This document shows, one piece after another, positions 8,454 through 16,585 of a stretch of 64,000 bases of DNA. The stretch lies in NCBI RefSeq assembly GCF_000309385.1, contig NZ_JH976537.1, forward strand, positions 1,019,426 to 1,083,425, read 5' to 3'. The DNA is from Nodosilinea nodulosa PCC 7104. Lineage in GTDB: Bacteria; Cyanobacteriota; Cyanobacteriia; Phormidesmidales; Phormidesmidaceae. The position numbers and the translations under genes were made by a program. Within the stretch, counting starts at the first letter, position 1, and the number at the start of each line of letters is the position of its first letter. A model generated the notes under the pieces. It saw only the letters and a program-made list of their open reading frames with translations, was not told the origin of the DNA and searched no databases.

Positions 8454-9242
8454 CTAAAGCTGGTAAAGCTGGTTCAGCATGGCGCTGCTCACCTGGGCGG
8501 CGGCGCTATCGAAGAGAATTTGGCCCTGGCGCAGGCCGATGATGCGATCGCAGTATTTCACCGCAAACTCCACCTCGTGCAGGCTGATCACCAGGGTTTT
8601 GCCGGTGGATTCGCTGAGCTGGCGCAGCAGGTCCATCATCGCCCGCGATCGCTCCGGGTCCACGCTCGAAATCGGCTCATCGGCCAGAATGGCCATCGGG
8701 TCTTGCACCAGCACCCGCGCCAGGGCCACCCGCTGCTGCTGCCCCCCCGAGAGGCGATCGGTGCGGGCGTAGAGCCTGTCGGCAATGCCCACCTGGGCCA
8801 GGGCCTGGGCGGCAACCTCCACCTGCTGGGGCCACACCAGCGACCACAGGGCCTGGGGCAGCGACCAACGCCCCAGGTGGCCAGCATTTACGTTGTGAAT
8901 CACCGCCAGGTTGCCCACCAGGTGATGCTGCTGGTAAACGGTGCCGACCAGCCGCTGAATGCGTCGCCGTTTCCTGGGGCTGAGACGACCGACCTCCTGC
9001 CCCAGGATGATGGCGCGTCCTGAGGTTGGCGCCTGGCTGCCGTTGAGCAGGCTGAGCAGGGTGCTTTTGCCTGCGCCGCTGGGGCCAATCAGGGCCACTC
9101 GCTCGCCGGGGGCGATCGCCAGGGTGCAGTCGCTCAGGGCCGCCACCGCCCCAAAGCGGCAGCTCACCCCCTCTAGCTGAAATATGGGTTCACAACTACT
9201 GGATTTTGCCAATTTTGCGGCCCACCGCTTCGATTTCGGCAT
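8454..9242 (-). CDS. phnC: Phosphonate-type ABC transporter ATP-binding protein
   Basis: An ABC ATPase of the PhnC type that would power import of phosphonate, phosphite or a similar oxyanion. Walker A is GPSGAGKST with the lysine near residue 59, the signature is LSGGQQQRVALARVL, Walker B ends ILADEP, and the switch histidine is in ISLHEVEF. The start is uncertain: ATG 9242 overlaps the upstream binding-protein gene by 47 bp, TTG 9212 gives a tighter overlap and a more family-like N-terminus, and GTG 9167 would cut the first strand. The binding-protein gene directly precedes it on the same strand, so the two are co-transcribed. No permease gene follows; the repeat element at 8358 lies there instead. 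Confidence 0.88.
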   Translation of the reverse strand: MPKSKRWAAKLAKSSSCEPIFQLEGVSCRFGAVAALSDCTLAIAPGERVALIGPSGAGKSTLLSLLNGSQAPTSGRAIILGQEVGRLSPRKRRRIQRLVGTVYQQHHLVGNLAVIHNVNAGHLGRWSLPQALWSLVWPQQVEVAAQALAQVGIADRLYARTDRLSGGQQQRVALARVLVQDPMAILADEPISSVDPERSRAMMDLLRQLSESTGKTLVISLHEVEFAVKYCDRIIGLRQGQILFDSAAAQVSSAMLNQLYQL

Positions 9243-10146
9243 AGTTGTCGTTGCTGGTGGCAATAAAGCGCTCAGCCCCAAACAGGTCGAGAATTTCCTT
9301 TTGCTCGGGTACGGCGGGGTCGAGCGCCAGCAGGGCTGCCTGCACTTTCTCCGTGAAACCGTCACCGTAGCGCTCATCCACGGCGGGGTTGATCACCCAG
9401 TGGTAGTCATAGTAAGCAGGCGTGCGCCAGATGACGTTGACTTTAGCGGTGTCAACAGCCCCTTCTGCGACGCGATCGCGCCACACCTGTTCGTTCAGCG
9501 CCCCCACCTCGTAGGTGCCCGCTTCCACCAGCTTAATGGTGGTGTCGTGGTTGCCCGAGAAGCCCACTTCCCCCTTAAAGTCTTTGGCGGTGTCAAGGCC
9601 CGCCTCTTCCATAAAGTACTGGGGCATCAGCCGCCCGGAGGTCGACGACTCGCTGCCGAAGGTGAAGGTGTGTCCCTTGATCTGGGCCAGATCTTGGGGA
9701 TCGGTAAATTCCTTCAGGCCGGTACTCGCATTGGCAATGAAGACGCTGTGGAACTGCTCGTCGATGTCGCGCTGGGCGATCGCCTGGGCACCGGGCACCT
9801 GCAACCTGGCCTGCACCCCGGTCAGCCCGCCAAACCAGACCAGATCGAGATCGCCCACCTTAAAGGCGGTGACCGCAGCGGCGTAGTCGGTTACAGGCTT
9901 ATATTCCACCGGCACCCCCAGCTCAGCTTCTAAATAGTCGGCTAGCTTGGTGTAAAGGCGCTGAAGCTGCTCGGGATCTTGATCGGGAATGGCCCCGGCA
10001 GTGAGGGGAATCACGGTTTGCTCAGCGGTTGTGCCGCTCTCCCCGGCCACATTTTGGTCTGGGCCGGAGGGCGCACAAGCCCCCAAGGGCAACAGCAACA
10101 GCAGGCCCGATACCCCTGCGATCCAAGAATGACGAATGCTTACCAT
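9196..10146 (-). CDS. phnD: Phosphonate/selenate-type ABC substrate-binding lipoprotein
   Basis: A 316-residue periplasmic binding lipoprotein. The signal sequence ends in a lipobox LPLGAC with Cys24 as the lipidated residue. The mature domain starts with PLTAGAIPDQDPEQLQRLY, the characteristic first strand and helix of the PhnD/putative selenate-binding family. FKVGDLDLVWFGGLTGVQA and the serine-rich GSESSTSGRLMPQYF are the ligand-binding loops. Members bind phosphonate, phosphite, phosphate-like or possibly selenium oxyanions, and the specificity here is not resolvable by eye. It is the first gene of a two-gene unit with the ATPase at 8454. Confidence 0.88.
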   Translation of the reverse strand: MVSIRHSWIAGVSGLLLLLPLGACAPSGPDQNVAGESGTTAEQTVIPLTAGAIPDQDPEQLQRLYTKLADYLEAELGVPVEYKPVTDYAAAVTAFKVGDLDLVWFGGLTGVQARLQVPGAQAIAQRDIDEQFHSVFIANASTGLKEFTDPQDLAQIKGHTFTFGSESSTSGRLMPQYFMEEAGLDTAKDFKGEVGFSGNHDTTIKLVEAGTYEVGALNEQVWRDRVAEGAVDTAKVNVIWRTPAYYDYHWVINPAVDERYGDGFTEKVQAALLALDPAVPEQKEILDLFGAERFIATSNDNYAEIEAVGRKIGKIQ

Positions 10147-10267
10147 AGATAATTTGCGCCCTAGATTGCGCCTTAAACAGCAGCATTAGATCATAAGCAC
10201 CGAACTTCACCCAAGGCAATGCCCTGCCCTGGGGAAGCACCCGTTTCAAACCGCCCCTGAGATCGCC

Positions 10268-10798
10268 CTAGCTCAAATAGAGCAAACCGCCCAGCACCAG
10301 GGCCACCCCCACCAGCGCCGCCCACAAAAACCCGTTGTCGCTGCGATTGATTTGGCTGGGGTCAAGGGCCGGTTCTTCGGTCTTGGGGCGCGATCGCGGG
10401 GCAGACTTAGCCGCCACGGAAGAGGCCGATGTGCCCAAACTTCGCGCCCCGTCAGCCGATAGCTCATCTAAATCGGGAATTTGCGTCATCCAGTTGGTGG
10501 GGCGCTGGAGCTGAGGGGCTTGCAGTATGTAGAGCAGGTTTTTGCCCTGCTTGCGGGTGTCTAAATCCGGGTGGCGGGTCAGGATCTGGCAGAGGGCGAT
10601 CGCATCCTGCTGCCTGCCCACGGCGCTGTAGGCATTCACCAGCCAGGTCTGAATCTCTCCACCCAGAGGCGTAGTGGCCTTGGCGAGCTGAACCGCTTCT
10701 TCAAAACGCTCCACCGCCTCGCGGTAGCTGCCGCGCTCAAAGGCGGCTTGGCCATTGACATACTGGGCTTGGGCACGGGCACGGGGGTCTTCGGTCAT
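10268..10798 (-). CDS. TPR protein with C-terminal membrane anchor
   Basis: A 176-residue protein. Residues 8-75 form about two tetratricopeptide-type helix pairs (YVNGQAAFERGSYREAVERF is a clear TPR helix A/B, followed by WLVNAYSAVGRQQDAIALC). Residues 90-150 are a Pro/Ser/Arg-rich linker, probably disordered. The last 20 residues, beginning LWAALVGVALVLGGLLYL, make one membrane helix at the extreme C-terminus, so it should be a tail-anchored protein with the TPR domain in the cytoplasm. TPRs bind partner proteins, and no partner is suggested by the neighbours. It is divergent from xisH. Confidence 0.75.
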   Translation of the reverse strand: MTEDPRARAQAQYVNGQAAFERGSYREAVERFEEAVQLAKATTPLGGEIQTWLVNAYSAVGRQQDAIALCQILTRHPDLDTRKQGKNLLYILQAPQLQRPTNWMTQIPDLDELSADGARSLGTSASSVAAKSAPRSRPKTEEPALDPSQINRSDNGFLWAALVGVALVLGGLLYLS

Positions 10799-10892
10799 GG
10801 GTTAAATTAGGTCTTCATCGAGCCAGCTAGGCCCATCTACCAATGTAAACTGACTTCTACGGGGTTGAACAACCCGATGGGACTATAAACCG

Positions 10893-11309
10893 ATGCCAGC
10901 CAGGGAAATCTATCACGATGCGGTGTGTACAGCACTGAAAAAGGACGGGTGGATAGTTACAGATGACCCGCTAGTTTTAACCATTGGCTTGCGCTCTGTT
11001 TTTGTAGACGTAGGGGCAGAAAAGCTGATTGCCGCTGAGCGCGGTCCCGATAAAATTGCTGTAGAGGTAAAAAGTTTTCTTAGCCCTTCTCCCATCAGTG
11101 ATCTTGAAATGGCCTGGGGCCAATATTTTCTCTACGCTAGGGCACTCCAAAAGCAAGAACCCGATCGCGCCCTCTACTTGGCGGTGAACGAAACCGTATT
11201 TCAGACCTTATTTACCGAGGAAGCCGGGCAACTACTCTTGGCGGGACCAGGCTTTCGTCTACTTGTATTTGATTCAAACGCTGAGGAAATACTGCAATGG
11301 AACCCCTAG
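10893..11309 (+). CDS. xisH: XisH family protein (fdxN-element excision controlling factor)
   Basis: A 138-residue XisH homologue. In Anabaena, XisH and XisI are needed, with the XisF recombinase, for excision of the fdxN element during heterocyst formation, yet most cyanobacterial copies have no such element beside them. The residues suggest a PD-(D/E)XK nuclease-like fold: Asp39 in VFVDVGAEK, and Glu58 and Lys60 in IAVEVKSF. It overlaps xisI by 13 bp, the usual arrangement, so the pair is translationally coupled. No recombinase or excision element is visible here. Base composition is visibly AT-richer than neighbouring genes, in keeping with a mobile gene pair. Confidence 0.93.
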   Translation: MPAREIYHDAVCTALKKDGWIVTDDPLVLTIGLRSVFVDVGAEKLIAAERGPDKIAVEVKSFLSPSPISDLEMAWGQYFLYARALQKQEPDRALYLAVNETVFQTLFTEEAGQLLLAGPGFRLLVFDSNAEEILQWNP

Positions 11310-11632
11310 ATCAATGGCGCAGCATTTTGGAAAAAACGCTCCAATACTATGCTGACTTACCCTATCGCTACGGCGATGTCAGAACTGATGTTGTAGTCAG
11401 TCGTGACCAAAATCATTTCTTCTTAATTCATGAAGGCTGGAATGGCAGCAGGCGCATTCATGGCATGGTTGTACATGCAGAAATACGCGATGAGAAAATT
11501 TGGATTCACTATGACGGCATCGAAAGCAGTATTACCGCAGATCTAGTGGCAGCTGGCGTACCTAAAGACCACATTGTTCTGGCTTTCCATTCCCCAGATG
11601 TAAGGGAACACACCGGCTTTGCCGTGGCCTAG
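11297..11632 (+). CDS. xisI: XisI family protein
   Basis: A 111-residue XisI homologue starting inside the end of xisH. Family features are the N-terminal helix with a YYADLPY segment, the GWNGSRRIHGMVVHAEIRD strands, the IWIHYDGIE segment and the C-terminal REHTGFAVA. The conserved pairing with XisH points to a complex of the two proteins. Whether the pair acts as an excision factor, a defence module or a toxin-antitoxin-like couple is not known from sequence. It is convergent with a Uma2 gene only 9 bp away; that neighbour also has the PD-(D/E)XK nuclease fold. Confidence 0.93.
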   Translation: MEPLDQWRSILEKTLQYYADLPYRYGDVRTDVVVSRDQNHFFLIHEGWNGSRRIHGMVVHAEIRDEKIWIHYDGIESSITADLVAAGVPKDHIVLAFHSPDVREHTGFAVA

Positions 11633-11641
11633 CCGCAAGCT

Positions 11642-12217
11642 TTACCAGATTAGTGCCATGTTCAATCTAAATTCGGGGAGAACGGAATCTTCTGAAAGAG
11701 AAGTGGGATTGTTAAGCAGCTCAGGTGCTTGCCCCTGGCGGTAGATTTCGACCTGTCGGGTCTGGGGATTGATCAGCCAGCCCAGACGGACGCCGCTGGT
11801 CATATACTCTTGCATCTTCGCCTGCACCATCGAGAGGCGATCGCTGGGCGACAGCAGTTCCAAGACAAAGTCGGGGGCAATGGGCGGAAATTTTTGCCGC
11901 TGCTCGGGGGTGAGGGCATCCCAGCGCGACTGCTCGACCCAAGCCACATCGGGCGATCGCTCACCGCCACCGGGCAACTTGAAACCTGTGGAGGAGTCGA
12001 ACACCAATCCGAGTTGCCGCTGGCGATTCCACAACACAAATTCTGTGGCCAGTTCAACATTCCGGTTGCCGGTTTCTCCACCCGTAGGCGACATGATGAG
12101 GAGATCTCCCTGGGCATTGCGCTCAAATTTGAGGTCTGGGTTGGTGATGCACAGCTGATAGAACTGATCATCGGTCATATCCAGGGCGGGCTGGAGCTTA
12201 ATGGTGTAAGCCGTCAT
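11642..12217 (-). CDS. Uma2 family (DUF820) protein
   Basis: A 191-residue Uma2 protein using ATG 12217 (a TTG one codon upstream is also possible). Signature segments are GDLLIMSPTGGETGNRN (about residues 38-54), SPDVAWVEQSRW with the predicted catalytic Asp90, PDFVLELLSPSD with Glu120, and the C-terminal RLGWLINPQTRQVEIYR. Where the Uma2 copy at 6143 has Glu-Val-Lys, this one has Glu-Leu-Leu, so the two may differ in catalytic details or draw the lysine from the following helix (MVQAKMQEY). It is convergent with xisI. Role unknown. Confidence 0.88.
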   Translation of the reverse strand: MTAYTIKLQPALDMTDDQFYQLCITNPDLKFERNAQGDLLIMSPTGGETGNRNVELATEFVLWNRQRQLGLVFDSSTGFKLPGGGERSPDVAWVEQSRWDALTPEQRQKFPPIAPDFVLELLSPSDRLSMVQAKMQEYMTSGVRLGWLINPQTRQVEIYRQGQAPELLNNPTSLSEDSVLPEFRLNMALIW

Positions 12218-12359
12218 CAAAACCCCCAGGAGAGTGGTGCTGTTTCCTATGATAGGCCGCTGTAGCCCTACTCCTGGGCGGAAAAAGTATCATGACACGC
12301 TAACCCCATGGGAGCTGTTTTCCCTCAAGATAGAACTAGGGAATCAAGGAGATAAACAC

Positions 12360-15300
12360 GTGGTAGCCCCAGCAATTAAGCCTCAGACCGACCCGCTTCA
12401 TTACGAGGCCAAAACCCTCGCGATCGCCACGGCCCTGCTCGGGGCCACCCGCGAGAAGAAAAATCTCTTTGCCCAAATGCGCGACCAAATGCGCTGGGAC
12501 GACAAGATCATGGACTTCGCCATGGCCAACCCCGGCCTCAAAGTGCAGCTGTTTCGCTTCATTGACGCCCTGCCCGCCCTGCGCAGCAAGCCGGAGATTG
12601 CTCGCCATCTGCAGGAGTATCTGTCCGCCGATGAGGTCGAGTTGCCCAACGTGCTGAAGGGCCTGCTCAACTTCACTGACCCCGACTCGGCCCCTGGCAA
12701 GCTGGCCGCCACCACCGTCGCCCCCGCCGTCGAGACCCTGGCCTACCGCTACATCTCTGGCGAAAAGATGGACCAGGCGATCAAGGCGATCGAGCGCATG
12801 CGCAAAGACAAGCTCACCTTCACCATGGACCTGCTGGGGGAGGCGGTGATCACCGAGGAGGAGGCCCAGGCCTACCTGCAGCGCTACCTCGACATCATGG
12901 CGCAGCTGTCGAACGCGGCGAAAAACTGGAAGACCATCGATGCGATCGACGTTGCCGAGGGCAGAGAACTCTCCAAGGTGCAGGTGTCGGTAAAGCTCAC
13001 CGCCTTTTACTCCCAGTTTGACCCGCTGGATGAGGCGGGCAGCCGGGCCGGGGTCAGCGATTCCATTCGCACGTTGCTGCGCCGGGCACAAGAGCTTGGG
13101 GTGATGGTGCACTTTGATATGGAGCAGTACAAGTACAAAGACCTCACCCTGGCCATTCTCAAAGACATTTTGCTGGAGGATGAGTTTCGTCAGCGCGACG
13201 ACATTGGCGTCACGCTCCAGGCTTATTTGCAGGACAGCTATGAGGATCTGCAAGACCTGGTGACCTGGGCCAAGCAGCGAGGCACCCCGGTCAGCGTGCG
13301 CCTGGTCAAGGGGGCCTACTGGGACCAGGAAACCATCACCGCACGGCAGAACGACTGGCCCAGCCCGGTCTATAGCCAGAAGGTCTCGACCGACGCCAAC
13401 TTTGAGCGCATGACCCGGCTGCTGCTGGAGAACCATGAGTATTTATATGCGGCGATCGGCAGCCACAATGTCAGGTCCCAGGCCTACGCGATGGCAATCG
13501 CCGAAGAACTCCACATTCCCAAGCGTAATATCGAGCTGCAGGTGCTCTACGGCATGGCCGACAAGCTGGCCAAAACCCTGGCCGACCAGGGCTACCGAGT
13601 GCGGGTCTATACCCCCTTCGGTGAGCTGATTCCGGGGATGTCTTACCTGATCCGCCGCCTGCTGGAGAACACCGCCAACAGCTCCTTCCTGCGGCAGAAC
13701 CTCGAAGATACTCCGGTGGAGACGCTGCTGGCGGCCCCGGAGTTTGCTGAAGAGGATTTGGCAGGGGAGCAGGGGGGCCACGGGGATTGGGAGCCGCCGT
13801 TCCCAAATGCGGCGGATACGGACTATGCGATCGCCGTCAAGCGCACCGAGGCCTTCGCCGCCCTCAAAGCGGTGCGGCAGCAGATCGGCCAGCGCTACAG
13901 CCCGATCATCGATGGCGAAGCGGTGAATACTGAGGCGTTCTTTGACTCGGTGAACCCCTCCAACCCCAAGGAGTTGATCGGCAAAGTGGGCATGGCCAGC
14001 CAGGAGCAGGCCGAACGGGCGATCGCCGTCGCCAAAGCCGCCTTTCCCGCCTGGGCCGCCACCCCTGCTAAAGAGCGGGCCAACATCCTGCGCCGCGCTG
14101 CCGACATCATGGAGGCTCGCCGCCACGAGCTCAACGCCTGGATCGTGCTGGAGGTGGGCAAGCCCCTGGGCCAGGCTGACCCCGAGACCTCAGAAGCGAT
14201 CGACTTCTGCCGCTTCTACGCCGACGAGATGGAGCGCCTGGACGGGGGCTACGCCTACGACTACCCCGGCGAAACCAACCGCTACCGCTACTTTCCCCAC
14301 GGCATTGGCCTGGTGATCTCCCCCTGGAATTTCCCCCTGGCGATCACCACCGGCATGACCGTGGCGTCGCTGGTGGCGGGCAACTGCACCCTGATGAAGC
14401 CCGCCGAAAACTCCTCGGTGATTGGCGCCAAGATTGCCGAAATTCTCTACGAAGCGGGCATCCCAAAAGGAGTGCTTCAATTTCTCCCCGCCAAAGGCTC
14501 CACCGTCGGGGCCTACATGGTGGAGCACCCCGACATCCACATGATCACTTTCACCGGCTCCCGCGCCGTCGGCTGCCGCATCTACGCCGAAGCTGCCCAG
14601 CTGCGCCCCGGCCAAAAGCACCTGAAGCGGGTGGTGGCCGAGATGGGGGGCAAAAACGGCATCATCATCGACGAAAGCGCGGATCTGGATCAAGCGGTGC
14701 AGGGGGTGGTCTACTCCGCCTTTGGCTACAGCGGCCAGAAGTGCTCGGCCTGCTCCCGCGTCATGGTGGTGGAGTCGGTGTACGACACCTTTATGCACCG
14801 CTTAGTGGAGGCTACCCGCTCCCTCCAAGTCGGCATCGCTGAAGATCCTGGCACCTTTGTCGGCCCCGTGGTCGATGCCGCCGCCCAGGCCAAAATTAAA
14901 GAGTACATCGAAAAGGGCAATCAGGAAGCTACCCTGGCTCTGGAGATGCCCGCCCCCGACACCGGCTACTTCGTTGGCCCCACAGTGTTTACCGATGTGG
15001 CTCCCGATGCCGTCATTGCCCAGGAGGAAATCTTCGGCCCGGTGCTAGCGGTGATCCGAGTGAAGGATTTCGACGAGGCGCTAACGGTAGCCAACAACAC
15101 TGACTACGGGTTGACCGGCGGTCTTTATTCCCGTACGCCCTCCCACATCGACCGGGTGCAGAACGAGTTTGCGGTGGGCAACCTGTACATCAACCGGAGT
15201 ATCACGGGTGCGATCGTCTCGCGGCAGCCCTTCGGTGGCTTCAAGATGTCGGGGGTGGGGTCAAAGGCGGGCGGCCCTGATTACCTGCTGCAATTCCTGG

Positions 15301-15365
15301 AGCCGCGCCACGTCAGCGAAAACGTCCAGCGCCAGGGCTTCGCCCCGATCGAGGGGGTCGATTAA
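12360..15365 (+). CDS. putA: Bifunctional proline dehydrogenase / glutamate semialdehyde dehydrogenase
   Basis: A 1001-residue enzyme oxidising proline to pyrroline-5-carboxylate (FAD) and then glutamate semialdehyde to glutamate (NAD+). The proline dehydrogenase domain spans about residues 90-480 and ends in the typical TPFGELIPGMSYLIRRLLEN motif. The aldehyde dehydrogenase domain spans about 515-990, with catalytic Cys795 in GYSGQKCSACSR and general base Glu761 in AEMGGKNG. There is no N-terminal DNA-binding domain, so it is a non-regulatory PutA of the cyanobacterial kind. GTG 12360 is chosen because it follows a good AAGGAGA site by 6 nt; the open frame before it has no family match. A strong terminator follows the stop codon. 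Confidence 0.95.
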   Translation: MVAPAIKPQTDPLHYEAKTLAIATALLGATREKKNLFAQMRDQMRWDDKIMDFAMANPGLKVQLFRFIDALPALRSKPEIARHLQEYLSADEVELPNVLKGLLNFTDPDSAPGKLAATTVAPAVETLAYRYISGEKMDQAIKAIERMRKDKLTFTMDLLGEAVITEEEAQAYLQRYLDIMAQLSNAAKNWKTIDAIDVAEGRELSKVQVSVKLTAFYSQFDPLDEAGSRAGVSDSIRTLLRRAQELGVMVHFDMEQYKYKDLTLAILKDILLEDEFRQRDDIGVTLQAYLQDSYEDLQDLVTWAKQRGTPVSVRLVKGAYWDQETITARQNDWPSPVYSQKVSTDANFERMTRLLLENHEYLYAAIGSHNVRSQAYAMAIAEELHIPKRNIELQVLYGMADKLAKTLADQGYRVRVYTPFGELIPGMSYLIRRLLENTANSSFLRQNLEDTPVETLLAAPEFAEEDLAGEQGGHGDWEPPFPNAADTDYAIAVKRTEAFAALKAVRQQIGQRYSPIIDGEAVNTEAFFDSVNPSNPKELIGKVGMASQEQAERAIAVAKAAFPAWAATPAKERANILRRAADIMEARRHELNAWIVLEVGKPLGQADPETSEAIDFCRFYADEMERLDGGYAYDYPGETNRYRYFPHGIGLVISPWNFPLAITTGMTVASLVAGNCTLMKPAENSSVIGAKIAEILYEAGIPKGVLQFLPAKGSTVGAYMVEHPDIHMITFTGSRAVGCRIYAEAAQLRPGQKHLKRVVAEMGGKNGIIIDESADLDQAVQGVVYSAFGYSGQKCSACSRVMVVESVYDTFMHRLVEATRSLQVGIAEDPGTFVGPVVDAAAQAKIKEYIEKGNQEATLALEMPAPDTGYFVGPTVFTDVAPDAVIAQEEIFGPVLAVIRVKDFDEALTVANNTDYGLTGGLYSRTPSHIDRVQNEFAVGNLYINRSITGAIVSRQPFGGFKMSGVGSKAGGPDYLLQFLEPRHVSENVQRQGFAPIEGVD

Positions 15366-15375
15366 CTCAGAATAG

Positions 15376-15412
15376 ATACCGGGGGTTCTTTGAGCACCCC
15401 CGGTATTTCCCT
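15376..15412 (+). terminator. Rho-independent terminator of putA
   Basis: ATACCGGGGGT (15376-15386) pairs perfectly with ACCCCCGGTAT (15396-15406) around a 9-nt loop, followed by TTCCCTTT. It begins 10 bp after the putA stop codon. Confidence 0.85.
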
Positions 15413-15575
15413 TTCCATCCCAGACCTTAATCGCAGATTCTGAACGGTTAATGGTCAGGTAGATCAAGTCGATCTCAGGAGCTGTTTAGCGCTCTTGAGG
15501 CAGGCTGTTGATAAAGTTCCATACCTCTGAGGTTAAAACTAAATAGTAAAAATCCCTCGTGTCGTCCTGTCTCAT

Positions 15576-15794
15576 TTAGAGCAGCGAGATATTTCTGCCA
15601 TCTTTGCAAACCTTGTCCAGGGTATAGTTACCGCGGGCTAAACCTAAATCTTGCGAAGTCAAAGAGGTTCGCCCAATGGGCTGGGCAAAGTAGGCCGACG
15701 CACCCCGTCGATGATCCCCTTGGCAGGATATACCCGCAAGAGCTTGGCTGGGAAAAAACACAGCGATAAAAACGACGAATACATATTTCCGCAT
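15576..15794 (-). CDS. Small putative secreted protein
   Basis: A 72-residue frame whose first 21 residues look like a standard signal peptide: a basic start (MRKY), a hydrophobic core (VFVVFIAVFF) and an ALA cleavage site before GISCQGD. The remaining 51 residues contain two cysteines and no recognised domain. It is the only plausible coding stretch in the 690 bp between putA and the cyclophilin gene. No good ribosome-binding site is seen, so it could be a chance frame. The rest of this gap holds the putA terminator and presumably the cyclophilin promoter. Confidence 0.4.
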   Translation of the reverse strand: MRKYVFVVFIAVFFPSQALAGISCQGDHRRGASAYFAQPIGRTSLTSQDLGLARGNYTLDKVCKDGRNISLL

Positions 15795-16054
15795 AAAGCT
15801 AACTCTAGATTTCTTGCCATAAATCGTTCGATCTAGAGTGCCCGCTCTGATTTGGCCGTTATCAACCCTACAACAGGCCTTTGCAGATCAACCGATCGCA
15901 AGCCATATTGAAACCTGATGCCGACAGACTCAAATATCTATAACCTATAGCTAGAGTGAAATAGCGTTCTATCGTACCGCCACAGGGATGTGTTCACTTT
16001 GGCCAAACTGTGGGTTAATGGCAAAGGTCAACCCCTGCACCCTAAGAGCTAGCT

Positions 16055-16579
16055 ATGACAGAAGCAACCAATCCTAGAGTATTTTTTGACATCACCATTG
16101 GCGGCACCCCCGTGGGCCGCATTGTGATGGAACTGCGGGCCGATGTTGCCCCCAAAACCGCCGAAAACTTCCGCGCCCTTTGCACTGGCGAGAAAGGCAT
16201 GGGCACCGCTGGTAAGCCTCTGCATTTCAAGGGCTCTAGCTTTCATCGCATCATTCCTGAGTTTATGTGCCAGGGCGGTGACTTTACCCGCGGCAACGGC
16301 ACCGGCGGCGAGTCGATCTACGGCATGAAATTTGCCGACGAAAACTTCACCCTCAAGCACACCACCCCCGGTCTGCTGAGCATGGCCAACGCTGGCCCCA
16401 ACACCAACGGGTCGCAGTTCTTTCTCACCACCGTGGCCACCCCCTGGCTCGACGGCAAACACGTCGTCTTTGGCAGCGTGGTCGAAGGCATGGACGTGGT
16501 CAGCACCATGGAGCAGGTGGGCAGCCGCAGCGGCCAAACCTCTGAGCCTGTGGTCATCGCCGACTGCGGCGAACTGTAA
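16055..16579 (+). CDS. Cyclophilin-type peptidyl-prolyl cis-trans isomerase
   Basis: A 174-residue proline isomerase that resembles eukaryotic cyclophilin A more than the bacterial PpiA/PpiB type. It has the [19 protein letters not shown] segment with the catalytic Arg, the [11 protein letters not shown] substrate loop, LDGKHVVFG, and the insertion [16 protein letters not shown] typical of eukaryotic cytosolic cyclophilins. The only extra is a short N-terminal TEATN stretch. No signal peptide, so it should work in the cytoplasm on protein folding. It is convergent with the membrane-anchored protein at 16586, only 6 bp away. Confidence 0.95.
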   Translation: MTEATNPRVFFDITIGGTPVGRIVMELRADVAPKTAENFRALCTGEKGMGTAGKPLHFKGSSFHRIIPEFMCQGGDFTRGNGTGGESIYGMKFADENFTLKHTTPGLLSMANAGPNTNGSQFFLTTVATPWLDGKHVVFGSVVEGMDVVSTMEQVGSRSGQTSEPVVIADCGEL

Positions 16580-16585
16580 AGACAG

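Noticed and set aside
8394-9933. Long plus-strand open frames opposite the ABC ATPase and binding-protein genes
   Set aside because: They are antisense frames kept open by high GC; they show no domains, while the minus-strand frames have Walker motifs and a lipobox.
12336-13436. 366-codon frame antisense to putA
   Set aside because: It lies wholly within the proline dehydrogenase coding region on the other strand and has no recognisable motif.
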